DNA of 64,000 nt, from positions 23,803-87,802 of the forward strand of contig SFDZ01000009.1 in NCBI GenBank assembly GCA_004557405.1. Reading direction: 5' to 3'. This document shows, piece by piece, positions 8,061 to 17,117 of this stretch. Positions within the stretch are counted from its first letter, which is position 1. Every line of letters starts with the position of its first letter. The translations under genes were made by a program, and so were the position numbers. Under the pieces are notes generated by a model. The model worked only from the letters and a program-made list of their open reading frames with translations, did not search any database and was not told the DNA's origin. This DNA comes from Bacteroidales bacterium. GTDB lineage: Bacteria > Bacteroidota > Bacteroidia > Bacteroidales > Paludibacteraceae.

Positions 8061-8330
8061 ATGAACATCAAACCATTAGCAGACCGCGTGCTGATTCAGC
8101 CCGCTGCTGCAGAAGAAAAAACCATCGGTGGCATTATCATCCCCGATTCGGCAAAAGAAAAACCCTTGAAAGGTAAAGTGTTGGCCGTGGGCACCGGTAC
8201 CAAAGACGAACAAATGGTGCTGAAAGCCGGCGACGAAGTGCTGTATGGCAAATATGCCGGCACCGAACTCGAACTCGACGGCGAAAAATATCTTATTATG
8301 CGTCAAAGCGACGTATTGGCAATAATCTAA
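8061..8330 (+). CDS. groES: Co-chaperonin GroES
   Basis: 89 aa, the normal GroES length. It starts MNIKPLADRVLIQPA and contains the mobile-loop region EEKTIGGIIIPDSAKEKPLKG with the GroEL-binding hydrophobic tripeptide (GII), and ends with YLIMRQSDVLAII. It caps GroEL in ATP-dependent folding. groEL follows after 20 nt. No TAnnTTTG element is clear in the 150 nt upstream, so the heat-shock promoter may differ from the consensus; a small inverted repeat GCAC-GAAAT-GTGC lies near 8000-8012. Confidence 0.97.
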   Translation: MNIKPLADRVLIQPAAAEEKTIGGIIIPDSAKEKPLKGKVLAVGTGTKDEQMVLKAGDEVLYGKYAGTELELDGEKYLIMRQSDVLAII

Positions 8331-8350
8331 TTATTAAAGGAGAAACAACA

Positions 8351-9982
8351 ATGGCAAAAGAAATTTCATTTAATATTGATGCCCGCGACCAACTGAAAAA
8401 AGGCGTGGACGAGTTGGCTAATGCCGTGAAAGTAACTCTCGGTCCTAAAGGTCGCAATGTGATTATCGAAAAGAAATATGGCGCACCGCACATCACCAAG
8501 GACGGCGTAACTGTGGCCAAAGAGATTGAACTCGACGACGCTATGCAAAACCTTGGCGCACAACTTGTTAAAGAAGTTGCGTCGAAAACCGGCGACCAAG
8601 CCGGCGATGGCACAACAACAGCCACCGTATTGGCACAATCTATCGTGGGCGTAGGCCTGAAAAACGTAACCGCCGGCGCCAATCCGATGGACCTGAAACG
8701 CGGTATCGACAAAGCGGTTGCCAAAGTGGTCGAAAGCATCAAAGCACAGGCGCACGAGGTTGGCACCGATTACAACAAAATCGAACAAGTAGCCACAATA
8801 TCGGCAAACAACGATGCCGAAATCGGTAAATTCATCGCCGATGCCATGCGCAAAGTGTCGAAAGACGGCGTCATCACCATCGAAGAGGCCAAAGGCACCG
8901 AAACCGAAATCAAAGTGGTGGAAGGCATGCAGTTCGACCGTGGCTATATCTCGCCATATTTTGTAACGAACACCGAAACGATGGAAGTCGAGATGGAAAA
9001 ACCGTATATCTTGATCTACGACAAAAAAATCTCGAACCTCAAAGAGTTACTCCCGATTTTGGAACCGGCCGTTCAAAGTGGTCGTCCCTTGCTGATTATT
9101 GCCGAAGATGTTGATTCTGAAGCACTCACAACGTTGGTAGTCAATCGGTTGCGCGCTCAACTCAAAATCTGCGCTGTCAAGGCTCCGGGCTTTGGCGATC
9201 GCCGCAAAGAGATGTTGGAAGACATTGCCGTGCTCACGGGTGGCGTGGTTATTTCGGAAGAAAAAGGCATCAAACTCGAAAGCGCAACGCTCGATTTGCT
9301 GGGTACTGCCGAGAAAATCACCGTCAACAAAGACAATACGACCATCGTCAATGGTGCCGGCAATAAGGAAAACATTGCAGCCCGCGTGGCACAAATCAAA
9401 GCACAAATTGCCAACACGACATCGGATTACGACCGCGAAAAACTGCAAGAACGTTTGGCAAAATTGGCAGGCGGTGTTGCCGTGCTCTATGTCGGCGCCG
9501 CTTCCGAAGTGGAGATGAAAGAGAAGAAAGACCGTGTGGACGACGCACTCAGTGCAACGCGTGCCGCCATCGAAGAGGGCATTGTGCCCGGTGGCGGTGT
9601 AACGTACATTCGTGCCATCGAATCGTTGGAAGGCCTGAAAGCCGAAAACGACGACGAACGTACCGGCATCGACATTGTAAAACGTGCCATCGAAGAGCCG
9701 TTGCGCCAAATTGTGGCCAACGCGGGCAAAGAGGGTGCCGTAGTGGTGCAAAAAGTGCGTGAAGGCAAAGCCGATTTTGGTTACAACGCACGCAGCGACA
9801 AATACGAAAATATGTTTGCCGCCGGTGTGGTCGATCCGGCCAAAGTTACGCGTGTGGCACTCGAAAATGCTGCGTCGATTGCCGGCATGTTCCTGACCAC
9901 CGAATGCGTGATTGTGGAGAAAAAAGAGGAAAATCCCGCTCCGCAAATGCCCATGAATCCCGGTATGGGTGGCATGATGTAA
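8351..9982 (+). CDS. groEL: Chaperonin GroEL
   Basis: 543 aa, full length. Equatorial ATP-binding blocks VTLGPKGRNVIIEKKYGAP and DQAGDGTTTATVLAQ, apical-domain KISNLKELLPILE and IAEDVDSEALTTLVVNRLR, and the second equatorial block EEGIVPGGGVTYIRA are all present. The tail ends in the Gly/Met-rich MPMNPGMGGMM typical of group I chaperonins. It works as a double heptameric ring with GroES. A strong hairpin terminator follows, after which the minus-strand defence operon ends. Confidence 0.98.
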   Translation: MAKEISFNIDARDQLKKGVDELANAVKVTLGPKGRNVIIEKKYGAPHITKDGVTVAKEIELDDAMQNLGAQLVKEVASKTGDQAGDGTTTATVLAQSIVGVGLKNVTAGANPMDLKRGIDKAVAKVVESIKAQAHEVGTDYNKIEQVATISANNDAEIGKFIADAMRKVSKDGVITIEEAKGTETEIKVVEGMQFDRGYISPYFVTNTETMEVEMEKPYILIYDKKISNLKELLPILEPAVQSGRPLLIIAEDVDSEALTTLVVNRLRAQLKICAVKAPGFGDRRKEMLEDIAVLTGGVVISEEKGIKLESATLDLLGTAEKITVNKDNTTIVNGAGNKENIAARVAQIKAQIANTTSDYDREKLQERLAKLAGGVAVLYVGAASEVEMKEKKDRVDDALSATRAAIEEGIVPGGGVTYIRAIESLEGLKAENDDERTGIDIVKRAIEEPLRQIVANAGKEGAVVVQKVREGKADFGYNARSDKYENMFAAGVVDPAKVTRVALENAASIAGMFLTTECVIVEKKEENPAPQMPMNPGMGGMM

Positions 9983-10008
9983 AGACACACATCACCCCTC
10001 CGATAACA

Positions 10009-10048
10009 AAAACGAGCGCTATTGTTCAAAACAGTAGCGTTCGTTTTT
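10009..10048. terminator. Terminator of groEL, shared with the defence operon
   Basis: Arms around AACGAGCGCTA (10011-10021) and TAGCGTTCGTT (10035-10045), one G-U pair, with A-run before and T-run after. It can work in both directions, ending groESL on the plus strand and the ten-gene operon on the minus strand. Confidence 0.85.
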
Positions 10049-10069
10049 TTGTTTTGTTTATGCGTGAAA

Positions 10070-10645
10070 CTAATCTAAGGATTCGGGTTCGTCTTCGTCT
10101 GTACTTTCAGCGACAGAAGCATCGAAAGCCAAAAAGACTTCGAGAAAAGCGGTCTCGCGGTAGAAAAAGTTGGGGTCATCAGTCAGTTTGTCCTCCATAA
10201 AATGGAACCCCCAGTTGGCGTATTCCTCCATTGTCTGCATCAGCATATCAACGGCTTTCCGCGGTGTCATTTCGCCTTTTTCAAGAGCGATGAAATCAAT
10301 ATCGGTGCGGGCGACAAGGGCAGTGAAAATGTACTCACGTAGTTTAGGGTAGGCTTTTCGCCCTTTTACAGAATCCAAATTGCCCCAATACTGGATGGGC
10401 TGGCCGAAAGTCTTGCGTTTTTGCGTGTCTTCTATAAGCGGTCGTTTTTGGTTGAAATACAGCCCTATAAAAAATGCCACAATAAATATTTCATAACCAC
10501 CGCCAAAGACTTTGCCTCTGTCTTCGCGTAAAGATGTCGCACCACGACCGTAATCGCAAAAGTTCTTGATGATACTGTCCTCGTATCTCTTTTCCCATTG
10601 CGGGTTTCGGGCTGCCCACAAATCATATATCTTTTCTGCTGCCAT
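10070..10645 (-). CDS. Unrecognised 191-aa protein, last gene of the Dnd-like operon
   Basis: 191 aa, starting 6 nt after the DndD-like gene. I do not recognise the family. It has an N-terminal helical part (MAAEKIYDLWAARNPQWEKRYED), a Gly-rich segment with FGGGYEIFIVAFFIGLYFNQKRPL that is hydrophobic but contains charged ends and is more likely a buried helix than a membrane anchor, then RKAYPKLREYIFTALVARTDIDFIALEKGE, a helix MLMQTMEEYANWGFHFMEDKL, and a strongly acidic tail (ESTDEDEPESLD). It occupies the place where dndE lies in classical dnd clusters, but it is longer than DndE (about 110-125 aa) and shows no CopG-like start. A role as partner of the DndD-like ATPase is an inference from position only. 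Confidence 0.7.
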   Translation of the reverse strand: MAAEKIYDLWAARNPQWEKRYEDSIIKNFCDYGRGATSLREDRGKVFGGGYEIFIVAFFIGLYFNQKRPLIEDTQKRKTFGQPIQYWGNLDSVKGRKAYPKLREYIFTALVARTDIDFIALEKGEMTPRKAVDMLMQTMEEYANWGFHFMEDKLTDDPNFFYRETAFLEVFLAFDASVAESTDEDEPESLD

Positions 10646-10651
10646 AATTCG

Positions 10652-12826
10652 TTATCTTATTTGTGTAACAATCGTTTGAATGGTTGATAAATCCTTATCG
10701 TTGAAAGGCTCGACTTTCTCAATCCGATAAACAGAACAAGAAAGTTTATTGATTGTATCGAAATCCAATGCCTTTTGTCCTGTTGCCTTGTCGATGTTTA
10801 GCAAATCTTTCGTAACGATAACACATTGCTTGTCAATGGTATCTATCACATTGTAGAATGTATCTTCCTTGAAACCACCGAATGAAGATGTTGGCGCATC
10901 AAAAATCAATGGGTAATCCTGCTCACGTTTCAAAGTTGTGATTTGGGAAATGGCAAACAGAACCGACATATACATTGTTGTCTTCAATGCACCGTTTGGA
11001 TTCTCAATGCGTGTGCCGTTGTCGCTGTATAGTTCGATACGTGCGGAATTGTTGATGGTTTTTCTGATTCGGATTATACCGTAGAAGTCGTTTTTGTTCA
11101 ACTTCTGTAAATACTTGTTCGATTCGGTTTCAAGCATTTGCAGGAAGTTGTTGATGTTTTGCTCTTTTGCGTTTGCAAATGCTTTGGTTATTCGTTCAAA
11201 TGCGGTGTGAACACGCTGATAAACCTGTGTCATTGAACTTGTTGGTTCAAGTTGCGACAATTTTTCTTGTATTTCAGCCCTCGCACTCTCCTTGAATTTC
11301 AATGTGGTTTCCAATTCAGAGACACGGCTTTCCGCACGGCTTTTAGCGTCAAAGAAGCCTCTCAAATCGGATATGCTCTTGTCAAGCAGTTCCGCACTTA
11401 ACCCCGATTGCATCAGCAAATCGTTTTGTTCTGTTTCTAATTCTTGCAACTGTTTTTCCACTTCTGCCAACTCGGCTTTTCTTTTAGTGACAAATTCCAA
11501 ACGGTCGGAAATGGTAGTCGCAATCTTTGAAATCTCTTGCTCTGTGTCTCCACTCAATTTGATTTGGCGAGAATGCAATTCATTGATGAATGAATTGGGA
11601 AACAGCGGCTTATCGTCCTCTTCATTTGTGCCTGAATTTTTATTGGCCTCCGCTGCTATATGGGCAAGATATTCATTCAGTTTGTTGCACATAAACTCGT
11701 AAGCCTCCGAACCTTTGGGGGCTGGGCGACCGCAGACTTTGCAGATTTCATCGTCAATCATTTCTTTCATTGTAGCCTCATCGGGCAAATTCCACGGCAA
11801 AGGAACAGCATCATTGGCAAGTTTCTGGATTTTTGAGATAGCCTCACGTTCTCCAGCCTCTTTTGCTCTGCGTTCTGTTTCCTGCTTGTCAAGTCTTCGT
11901 TTTTCTTTGCTCAAAGCAGAGACTTTTGTGGAAAACTCTTTTATGATTGCAGGGAAGGAACGCAGAATCCAATATTCGTCCAACAGATTGGTGCTATACT
12001 CGCACGATGACCATGCAACCAACTTCGCCCGTTTGTCTTTCAGCCCTTTGATGCGCTCTTTTATGGCTTGGTAGCGTTCCGATGTTTCTTGGTTCTTTTC
12101 CAATAATTCCAACTTTGAGGAGAACTCGTTGATGGAAACTTTCTTTTGATTAAGTTCCGTTTTGAGGTTCTGAATATCGTTTGTAACATCATTCAGTTGC
12201 GTATTCAGTTCTTTTGCCTGATTAGATACCCTCTTGTCGTTTTGCAATTCTCGGTTTGACGCATTGGCTGATTTCTGTTCGAAATTTGATGTCATTTCTA
12301 CCAACTCATCAAATTGTCTGATGCCCGAGAAAGTATCAACCAAAGTTTTCAATGCCGTATCATTGTCGAATACATTGAGTTCATTTTCGCCCTTGAACAA
12401 ACAATACTTACGAATGACAGGCTCGAAACATATATTCAAAAGCCTGTCGCCTGCGGTGAAATGGCGTTCGGCTCCTTCAATGAAATAACCAGAAAATTTG
12501 TAACCCCTTGTGCGGTATTCCGAATCAGATATTCTTTCAAAGGTGAAACTTTTCTCAATCTCCTTCTCGCCGTCGTGCTCAAACGTTATGCTGACAGAAA
12601 CCTCATCGGACTCACCAATTTCCAATTCTGATTTGCGTTTTTCGGAAATGTGTGAATCTTTTCGGTTCTCGCCTGTTGTGTCGAACAGCCATTCCAACGC
12701 CTCAAACAAGGTCGTTTTGCCATCACCATTATCTCCGATTACCAAAGTCAGACCTTTTGATAATGAAAGGTGATTGCTTCCATAGTAACTGCGGAAGTTG
12801 TTTATTTTTATATCTTTGATAATCAT
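10652..12826 (-). CDS. dndD: DndD-like SMC/Rad50-type ATPase
   Basis: 724 aa. N-terminal half ABC ATPase: MIIKDIKINNFRSYYG, Walker A GDNGDGKTT (31-39). Two long coiled-coil stretches (roughly 180-345 and 400-540) flank a zinc-hook-like CKVCGRP (C362, C365). The C-terminal half has NGALKTTMYMSVLFA (signature region) and Walker B YPLIFDAPTSS (638-648). This is the architecture of DndD, the ATPase that with DndC and DndE inserts sulfur into the DNA backbone; Rad50-like nuclease partners share the fold. It overlaps the 77-aa gene upstream by 4 nt (ATGA). Assignment to DndD rests on architecture plus the DndB- and DndC-like genes beside it. Confidence 0.85.
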   Translation of the reverse strand: MIIKDIKINNFRSYYGSNHLSLSKGLTLVIGDNGDGKTTLFEALEWLFDTTGENRKDSHISEKRKSELEIGESDEVSVSITFEHDGEKEIEKSFTFERISDSEYRTRGYKFSGYFIEGAERHFTAGDRLLNICFEPVIRKYCLFKGENELNVFDNDTALKTLVDTFSGIRQFDELVEMTSNFEQKSANASNRELQNDKRVSNQAKELNTQLNDVTNDIQNLKTELNQKKVSINEFSSKLELLEKNQETSERYQAIKERIKGLKDKRAKLVAWSSCEYSTNLLDEYWILRSFPAIIKEFSTKVSALSKEKRRLDKQETERRAKEAGEREAISKIQKLANDAVPLPWNLPDEATMKEMIDDEICKVCGRPAPKGSEAYEFMCNKLNEYLAHIAAEANKNSGTNEEDDKPLFPNSFINELHSRQIKLSGDTEQEISKIATTISDRLEFVTKRKAELAEVEKQLQELETEQNDLLMQSGLSAELLDKSISDLRGFFDAKSRAESRVSELETTLKFKESARAEIQEKLSQLEPTSSMTQVYQRVHTAFERITKAFANAKEQNINNFLQMLETESNKYLQKLNKNDFYGIIRIRKTINNSARIELYSDNGTRIENPNGALKTTMYMSVLFAISQITTLKREQDYPLIFDAPTSSFGGFKEDTFYNVIDTIDKQCVIVTKDLLNIDKATGQKALDFDTINKLSCSVYRIEKVEPFNDKDLSTIQTIVTQIR

Positions 12827-13056
12827 ATATTTGATTTTAGAAAATTACTAACCTCGTTGTAGATTTCCCTTTCTGTTGCTTTTTGCTCATTTCGATTGAT
12901 GATTTGAGCAATGGCTTTAATTACAGGAATATCAGAATCCAAAGCGTCTGAAATTGAACTGTAATCATCGGGATTATAGCCATAGAAATTTATAAGCTGC
13001 TCATCAGCAATCACAGCTTGCAAAATCTTATCTCCGTTGGTTTGATACGTATTCAT
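12823..13056 (-). CDS. Small unrecognised protein of the Dnd-like operon
   Basis: 77 aa, beginning MNTYQTNGDKILQAVIADEQ and ending EREIYNEVSNFLKSNI. It is predicted to be all helical and is acidic. No motif is recognised. It starts 6 nt after the helicase gene, and its stop codon overlaps the DndD-like start (ATGA), so it is a true coupled gene rather than a chance frame. Possible roles are an adaptor for the ATPase or a degenerate DndE-like subunit; the sequence does not decide. Confidence 0.75.
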   Translation of the reverse strand: MNTYQTNGDKILQAVIADEQLINFYGYNPDDYSSISDALDSDIPVIKAIAQIINRNEQKATEREIYNEVSNFLKSNI

Positions 13057-13062
13057 ATTGCA

Positions 13063-15333
13063 CTAATTAAATATGGATAGATTATAATGATTCAATACTT
13101 CTTGCAGTTCGTTGTCGGTATCATTCAGATTCTCTGACAACAAAGCAAAATCACGAACACGCCTCAACTCGCTTTGCACAAAGCTTTTCTCCAAAGCATA
13201 ACATTCTTCATCAAATACATTGTCAGGTATTACGATGAGGTCGTGAATGATGGCAAAACGCTTATCCTTGTGCGTGCGAAGAACACGACCACGGCGTTGA
13301 ATGAATTGGCGTGGGTTTCCCGTGCTTGCGCAGAAAATAGCCAGTTCGCTTCGTGGCACATCAACACCTTCATCAAGGCACTTCATTGAGGTAAGCACAT
13401 CAATGCTTCCATCGGCAAACCCTTTGAGCATTGCATCACGGTCTGTCGATTCGGAAGTGAACTGACGGACAATGATATGGGAATCCATATCACGAACAAT
13501 GCGAGTGAAGTCGTCAATCAGATGTTCGGTTTCGGGGTCGGACGCGATAGTGTCGGAATGGTCGAAAATATCAGCCTCGAAATTATCGGGCTTGTTGCCT
13601 TCGGGAACATAGACCAACGTGTATTTCAGACTGCCTTTTTCTTCCATACGCTGCCGAACAATTTCCTGAAAAGCGGATAACTTGTTGGCGGCTTTGTGAA
13701 TGATGCGTTTGCGTTTCAGCAAAAGCATTTTCAATCGTTCCTGGCTTTCATCGTCACGGAAGCCCATTATTTTGACTATCTTCTTTGAAAGTTCAACATA
13801 TTCAGCCATCTCGTTTTCAGTCAGGCGAACAATGTGTGGATAATAGTAATATCGGCACAAAGCCCCATTCTGAATGGCTTCAGCCATTGAATATTCGAAA
13901 GTGTAACTGTCAGAACAGCCAAAGAAATCCATCAGTTTGCGGTTGCCCGTATCGTCAAACTGTCGTTCGGGTGTTGCAGAGAGCCCAATGCGACGCAAAT
14001 ATTTTATGTCCGAAAGGCGTTGAGCCATCAAGCCACCGCCCATATTGTGAGCCTCGTCAGCGACAAGCAATAGTTTGTTTTTGGGGAATTGGTTCAATTC
14101 CATAAAAACATTGGAACGGACAAACGAAGCGTAAGTTGATATGATTATGTAAGACAAATCGTTGTCGGCGTTTGTCATTTCAAGTAAGCGAAGATTGGCA
14201 ACCGCCGATTTCCAATTGTTATACTTTGAGCAAACTTTTATAATGGTGCTGAAATTAAACTTTTTACATTCAATTTCCCATTGTTCGACAAGTGTAATGG
14301 TTGGAACAAGGATAATGGCTTTGTAGTAGCCCAACTTGTTGTATATCTCAAGCAGACAGTTCAGTGAGGTAATGGTTTTGCCAGTACCTGTTGCCATTGC
14401 GAACAAGCCTTTCTGTTGGTTGCTCTTCCAATTCTCGAATGCTTGTTTCTGATATTCACGCGGACCAGATTCGTATGGGAAACGAGGCTTGCCAAAGTCA
14501 ATTGGGGTGACTTCTTCGCCTTTGGTCTTGAGTTTTTCAATTTCAACCTCAACTTTGTTCTTGGCTTTCTCCAGTGCCTTAATCACAGATTTGGGCAATG
14601 ACTTATCAGCAATATCCTGTTGGATAAATTTGTACTCATCTTCAAGCAAATCTTTCAATTCCTTGTTTTTGAACGATTCGGCAATATGTGTTTTCACTCT
14701 GTCGGTCGGAACAAAAACGACATTTTCATCTTTGCCCGTAAAAACAAGTTCAAATTCTCCGCTGATTTTGTTTATTGTAGCAGACGCTGGATTGCCGTCC
14801 CAATCGCAGAACGCCGTGAGGCTTTCAATGTTGTCAATCAATGCCGACCGTGAAAAGTTGCAAGAGCCATCGAAGCCGACCTTGTTCACGCCATCGCTGA
14901 AAATGCCTGTCTTTGTGTGAGAAATGCCAATGCCGTCTTTGGGTGCAACGATTCTAATATCAAGCCGATTGTTGCGAATGAGCCACGCAAGGCAATCGAA
15001 GAAGTGTGCATCACGCTCTGAAAGAGTGTTTCTCAGTTTCTCAATGTCTGTAATATCAAAGAAAGGAATTGGCGTGTCAAGTTCTCCGTTGGCAATGGCG
15101 TTTTTATCCTGCTCGGTAAGGATGTCGTTTACAATCAGATTCATACGACCGCCATTATAAAGGAATGAAGCAAAACCATCAGCCAATACATTGATAGCTG
15201 AAGAAGAGAAGAAGCCCAACATCAAATTGAACTGTGTGGCATTACACAGACAATCAGCGAAGAAACCGATAGGCTCCCACTCTGTCCGCGATTTGAAATG
15301 GCGGTGTGCTGGAAATGAGACTTCTTTGAGCAT
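13063..15333 (-). CDS. SF2 helicase with N-terminal phospholipase D-like nuclease domain
   Basis: 756 aa from ATG 15331-15333; a GTG at 15337-15339 that overlaps the dndB stop (GTGA) is an alternative start. Residues 1-200 look like a PLD-type nuclease half: NLMLGFFSSSAINVLADG and ISHTKTGIF (HxK) followed by GFDGSCNFSRSAL. The rest is a DEAD/DEAH helicase: REYQKQAFENW, Walker A ATGTGKT, DEAH in VADEAHNMGG, motif III SATPER, and motif VI RQFIQRRGRVLR. Proteins of this layout are annotated as restriction enzymes of phosphorothioation systems. It is the most likely DNA-cutting or DNA-unwinding effector of this operon. Confidence 0.9.
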   Translation of the reverse strand: MLKEVSFPAHRHFKSRTEWEPIGFFADCLCNATQFNLMLGFFSSSAINVLADGFASFLYNGGRMNLIVNDILTEQDKNAIANGELDTPIPFFDITDIEKLRNTLSERDAHFFDCLAWLIRNNRLDIRIVAPKDGIGISHTKTGIFSDGVNKVGFDGSCNFSRSALIDNIESLTAFCDWDGNPASATINKISGEFELVFTGKDENVVFVPTDRVKTHIAESFKNKELKDLLEDEYKFIQQDIADKSLPKSVIKALEKAKNKVEVEIEKLKTKGEEVTPIDFGKPRFPYESGPREYQKQAFENWKSNQQKGLFAMATGTGKTITSLNCLLEIYNKLGYYKAIILVPTITLVEQWEIECKKFNFSTIIKVCSKYNNWKSAVANLRLLEMTNADNDLSYIIISTYASFVRSNVFMELNQFPKNKLLLVADEAHNMGGGLMAQRLSDIKYLRRIGLSATPERQFDDTGNRKLMDFFGCSDSYTFEYSMAEAIQNGALCRYYYYPHIVRLTENEMAEYVELSKKIVKIMGFRDDESQERLKMLLLKRKRIIHKAANKLSAFQEIVRQRMEEKGSLKYTLVYVPEGNKPDNFEADIFDHSDTIASDPETEHLIDDFTRIVRDMDSHIIVRQFTSESTDRDAMLKGFADGSIDVLTSMKCLDEGVDVPRSELAIFCASTGNPRQFIQRRGRVLRTHKDKRFAIIHDLIVIPDNVFDEECYALEKSFVQSELRRVRDFALLSENLNDTDNELQEVLNHYNLSIFN

Positions 15334-15335
15334 GA

Positions 15336-16589
15336 TCACAACGTTATTTCTGATATTCGTCGTTCTGCTTCCTGTAAATCAATATTGAATATCGTCGCAT
15401 ATTTGCTCTTCATAGAACTTTTTTCTTTTTCAGTCAAAAGATTTATGTCTATCATTTTAATCAATAGGTAATAAACCAATGACTGATTTCTCATAATCAT
15501 TTTTTTTGTTCTTGGATTCCATAAAATCATATCCCAAATATCTGAATGGACACACCGATTCAAATTGGTATAATTTTTTATTATCTCATCAATTGAATTA
15601 GTAGTTGTTATGGATATTCTTGAGACAGCCTCAACAAATGGCAACAAACCTATTGGGCGGAAAAACAAGTTTCCTCCATTCTCACTAGAACGTAACTCTT
15701 CGGCAGGATTGTTAGAATTGTCATTAATGTAATTATTAATCTCATTAAATGTGGATTTCATACAATTCCAGAACTGTATCAAATAATCATTAAATTCATT
15801 GATAATTTCTTCTTCAGGTCTGTATTTTAGTTTATCATTGATTTGAGAATTATTGTAGGTTTTCCCATCTTTTTGGCTTATAAATGTTTTATATAATACC
15901 AAGTGACATTGATACAATGTCATAAGCGATGTGAATGCTTCTTTGTCTGATTGTGGCATTGCTTTGCTGTTGCTAATTTTAATTCTATTACCCATAAATA
16001 AAGGATAGGACTCCAACAATTCACGAGTTACTATAGCAACAATGTCGTCTTCATCAAGAGCAATAATATCCCCTAAACGAACAGGTTTGACATACCTGTT
16101 AAGCGTAGAGAAGATTCTTCTTGATTTTTCCCTGCCTACTGGTGTATTTTGATGACCAATAAGCATCACACTAATGGTTTCTCTGCCCAACTCTTCGTTT
16201 TCAATTAATGCAGCTCTGATTCCTTCAACTCTATGCTGACCATCAACAGGGAATATTTTTTCTTGTCCTGTAAATTCTAGCAATCCGACGTTATGATAAG
16301 GATTGTTCTCTATTTCAAATCGAACTTCTGTCCACATTGGTTCCCCGTCATAAACTGCAAGAACAAGACTATCAAAAAAACGGTCTTCACGTTTTAGAAT
16401 GTATTCTTTTATCTTGATAAAATTATCTGTAAGAGAACGTTGGATTTGTTCTTTTAAAGAATTTGCAGTGTGTAATTCATCATCTACTTTTCTTACCATT
16501 GTACTAATTTGTCTAAAAGTCAAAGTAGTAGAATAGTAAACGGTATTGCCTATCTTTCCTCTTATGGCAGGTATTTTTATTGCTTCCAT
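15336..16589 (-). CDS. dndB: DndB-like DGQHR-domain protein
   Basis: 417 aa. The family signature FPVDGQHRVEGIRAA is present (DGQHR at 116-120), with the other blocks expected: REKSRRIFSTLNRYVKPV and the C-terminal region SIDEIIKNYTNLN. DndB is the transcriptional regulator of dnd operons and binds their promoter region; it is not needed for sulfur insertion itself. Here it is fifth from the end of the operon, so autoregulation would act on the promoter near 23.5 kb, where a palindrome is found. The gene is clearly AT-rich compared with groEL and dnaK. It is separated from the GIY-YIG gene by 2 nt. Confidence 0.9.
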   Translation of the reverse strand: MEAIKIPAIRGKIGNTVYYSTTLTFRQISTMVRKVDDELHTANSLKEQIQRSLTDNFIKIKEYILKREDRFFDSLVLAVYDGEPMWTEVRFEIENNPYHNVGLLEFTGQEKIFPVDGQHRVEGIRAALIENEELGRETISVMLIGHQNTPVGREKSRRIFSTLNRYVKPVRLGDIIALDEDDIVAIVTRELLESYPLFMGNRIKISNSKAMPQSDKEAFTSLMTLYQCHLVLYKTFISQKDGKTYNNSQINDKLKYRPEEEIINEFNDYLIQFWNCMKSTFNEINNYINDNSNNPAEELRSSENGGNLFFRPIGLLPFVEAVSRISITTTNSIDEIIKNYTNLNRCVHSDIWDMILWNPRTKKMIMRNQSLVYYLLIKMIDINLLTEKEKSSMKSKYATIFNIDLQEAERRISEITL

Positions 16590-16591
16590 AA

Positions 16592-17116
16592 CTAAAATGC
16601 ATTAATTGGTTCTTGGACTTCTATTTTATCTGGTATTTCAGAATTAAAAGGCGGTCTAATCGCTCTAATAAGAGCAACCTCATTTTTATCTATTATGTCA
16701 TTATTCGTTTCTGGATAATAACGATAAAACAAATAATCTTTCCAATACTTTTTCATTCTTACAATTTCTGTTCTGGAATTATCGGAATCATACTCTTTAG
16801 CACGTTTACGAATATATTGTTTCCCCTCGGAATAGTGGCATCTTCCAATATATACAATGTATTTTTCAATAAACGGAAGATTAATACCTTTAAGATAAAA
16901 CATATATACACCACCTGTATTCGTCGGTAGATTATTAATATCTTCAGAAACAATGCTACCTTCATAATACTTTATTTCTTTTGACCAATGAGCTTCCTCA
17001 ACTATGGGATTAGCATTGTCAATCTTATTGTCAACCCAATGTTTAGGATTGTGATAATAAGTTATATCATATAACTTATCCTCATCATTTTCATTTATGA
17101 ATGCGTTAATTCTCAT
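16592..17116 (-). CDS. GIY-YIG nuclease-domain protein inside the Dnd-like operon
   Basis: 174 aa from ATG 17114-17116, one base after the dndC stop. Longer in-frame starts would run deep into dndC and are rejected. The GIY-YIG catalytic set can be followed: GGVYMFY (GVY 69-71), IVYIGRC (YIG 89-91), an Arg in YIRKRAKEY (R103), the metal Glu in NEVALIRA (E146) and the terminal RPPFN (N158). All key positions are filled, so it should be an active single-strand nicking or cutting nuclease. The N-terminal 65 residues (DITYYHNPKHWVDNK) are unassigned and may bind DNA. GIY-YIG proteins are not part of the standard dnd gene set, which makes this member unusual. Confidence 0.85.
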   Translation of the reverse strand: MRINAFINENDEDKLYDITYYHNPKHWVDNKIDNANPIVEEAHWSKEIKYYEGSIVSEDINNLPTNTGGVYMFYLKGINLPFIEKYIVYIGRCHYSEGKQYIRKRAKEYDSDNSRTEIVRMKKYWKDYLFYRYYPETNNDIIDKNEVALIRAIRPPFNSEIPDKIEVQEPINAF

Positions 17117-17117
17117 A

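Noticed and set aside
10070..10645. Calling the 191-aa protein DndE
   Set aside because: It has the position of dndE but is much longer and lacks the typical DndE start, so only a neutral description is given.
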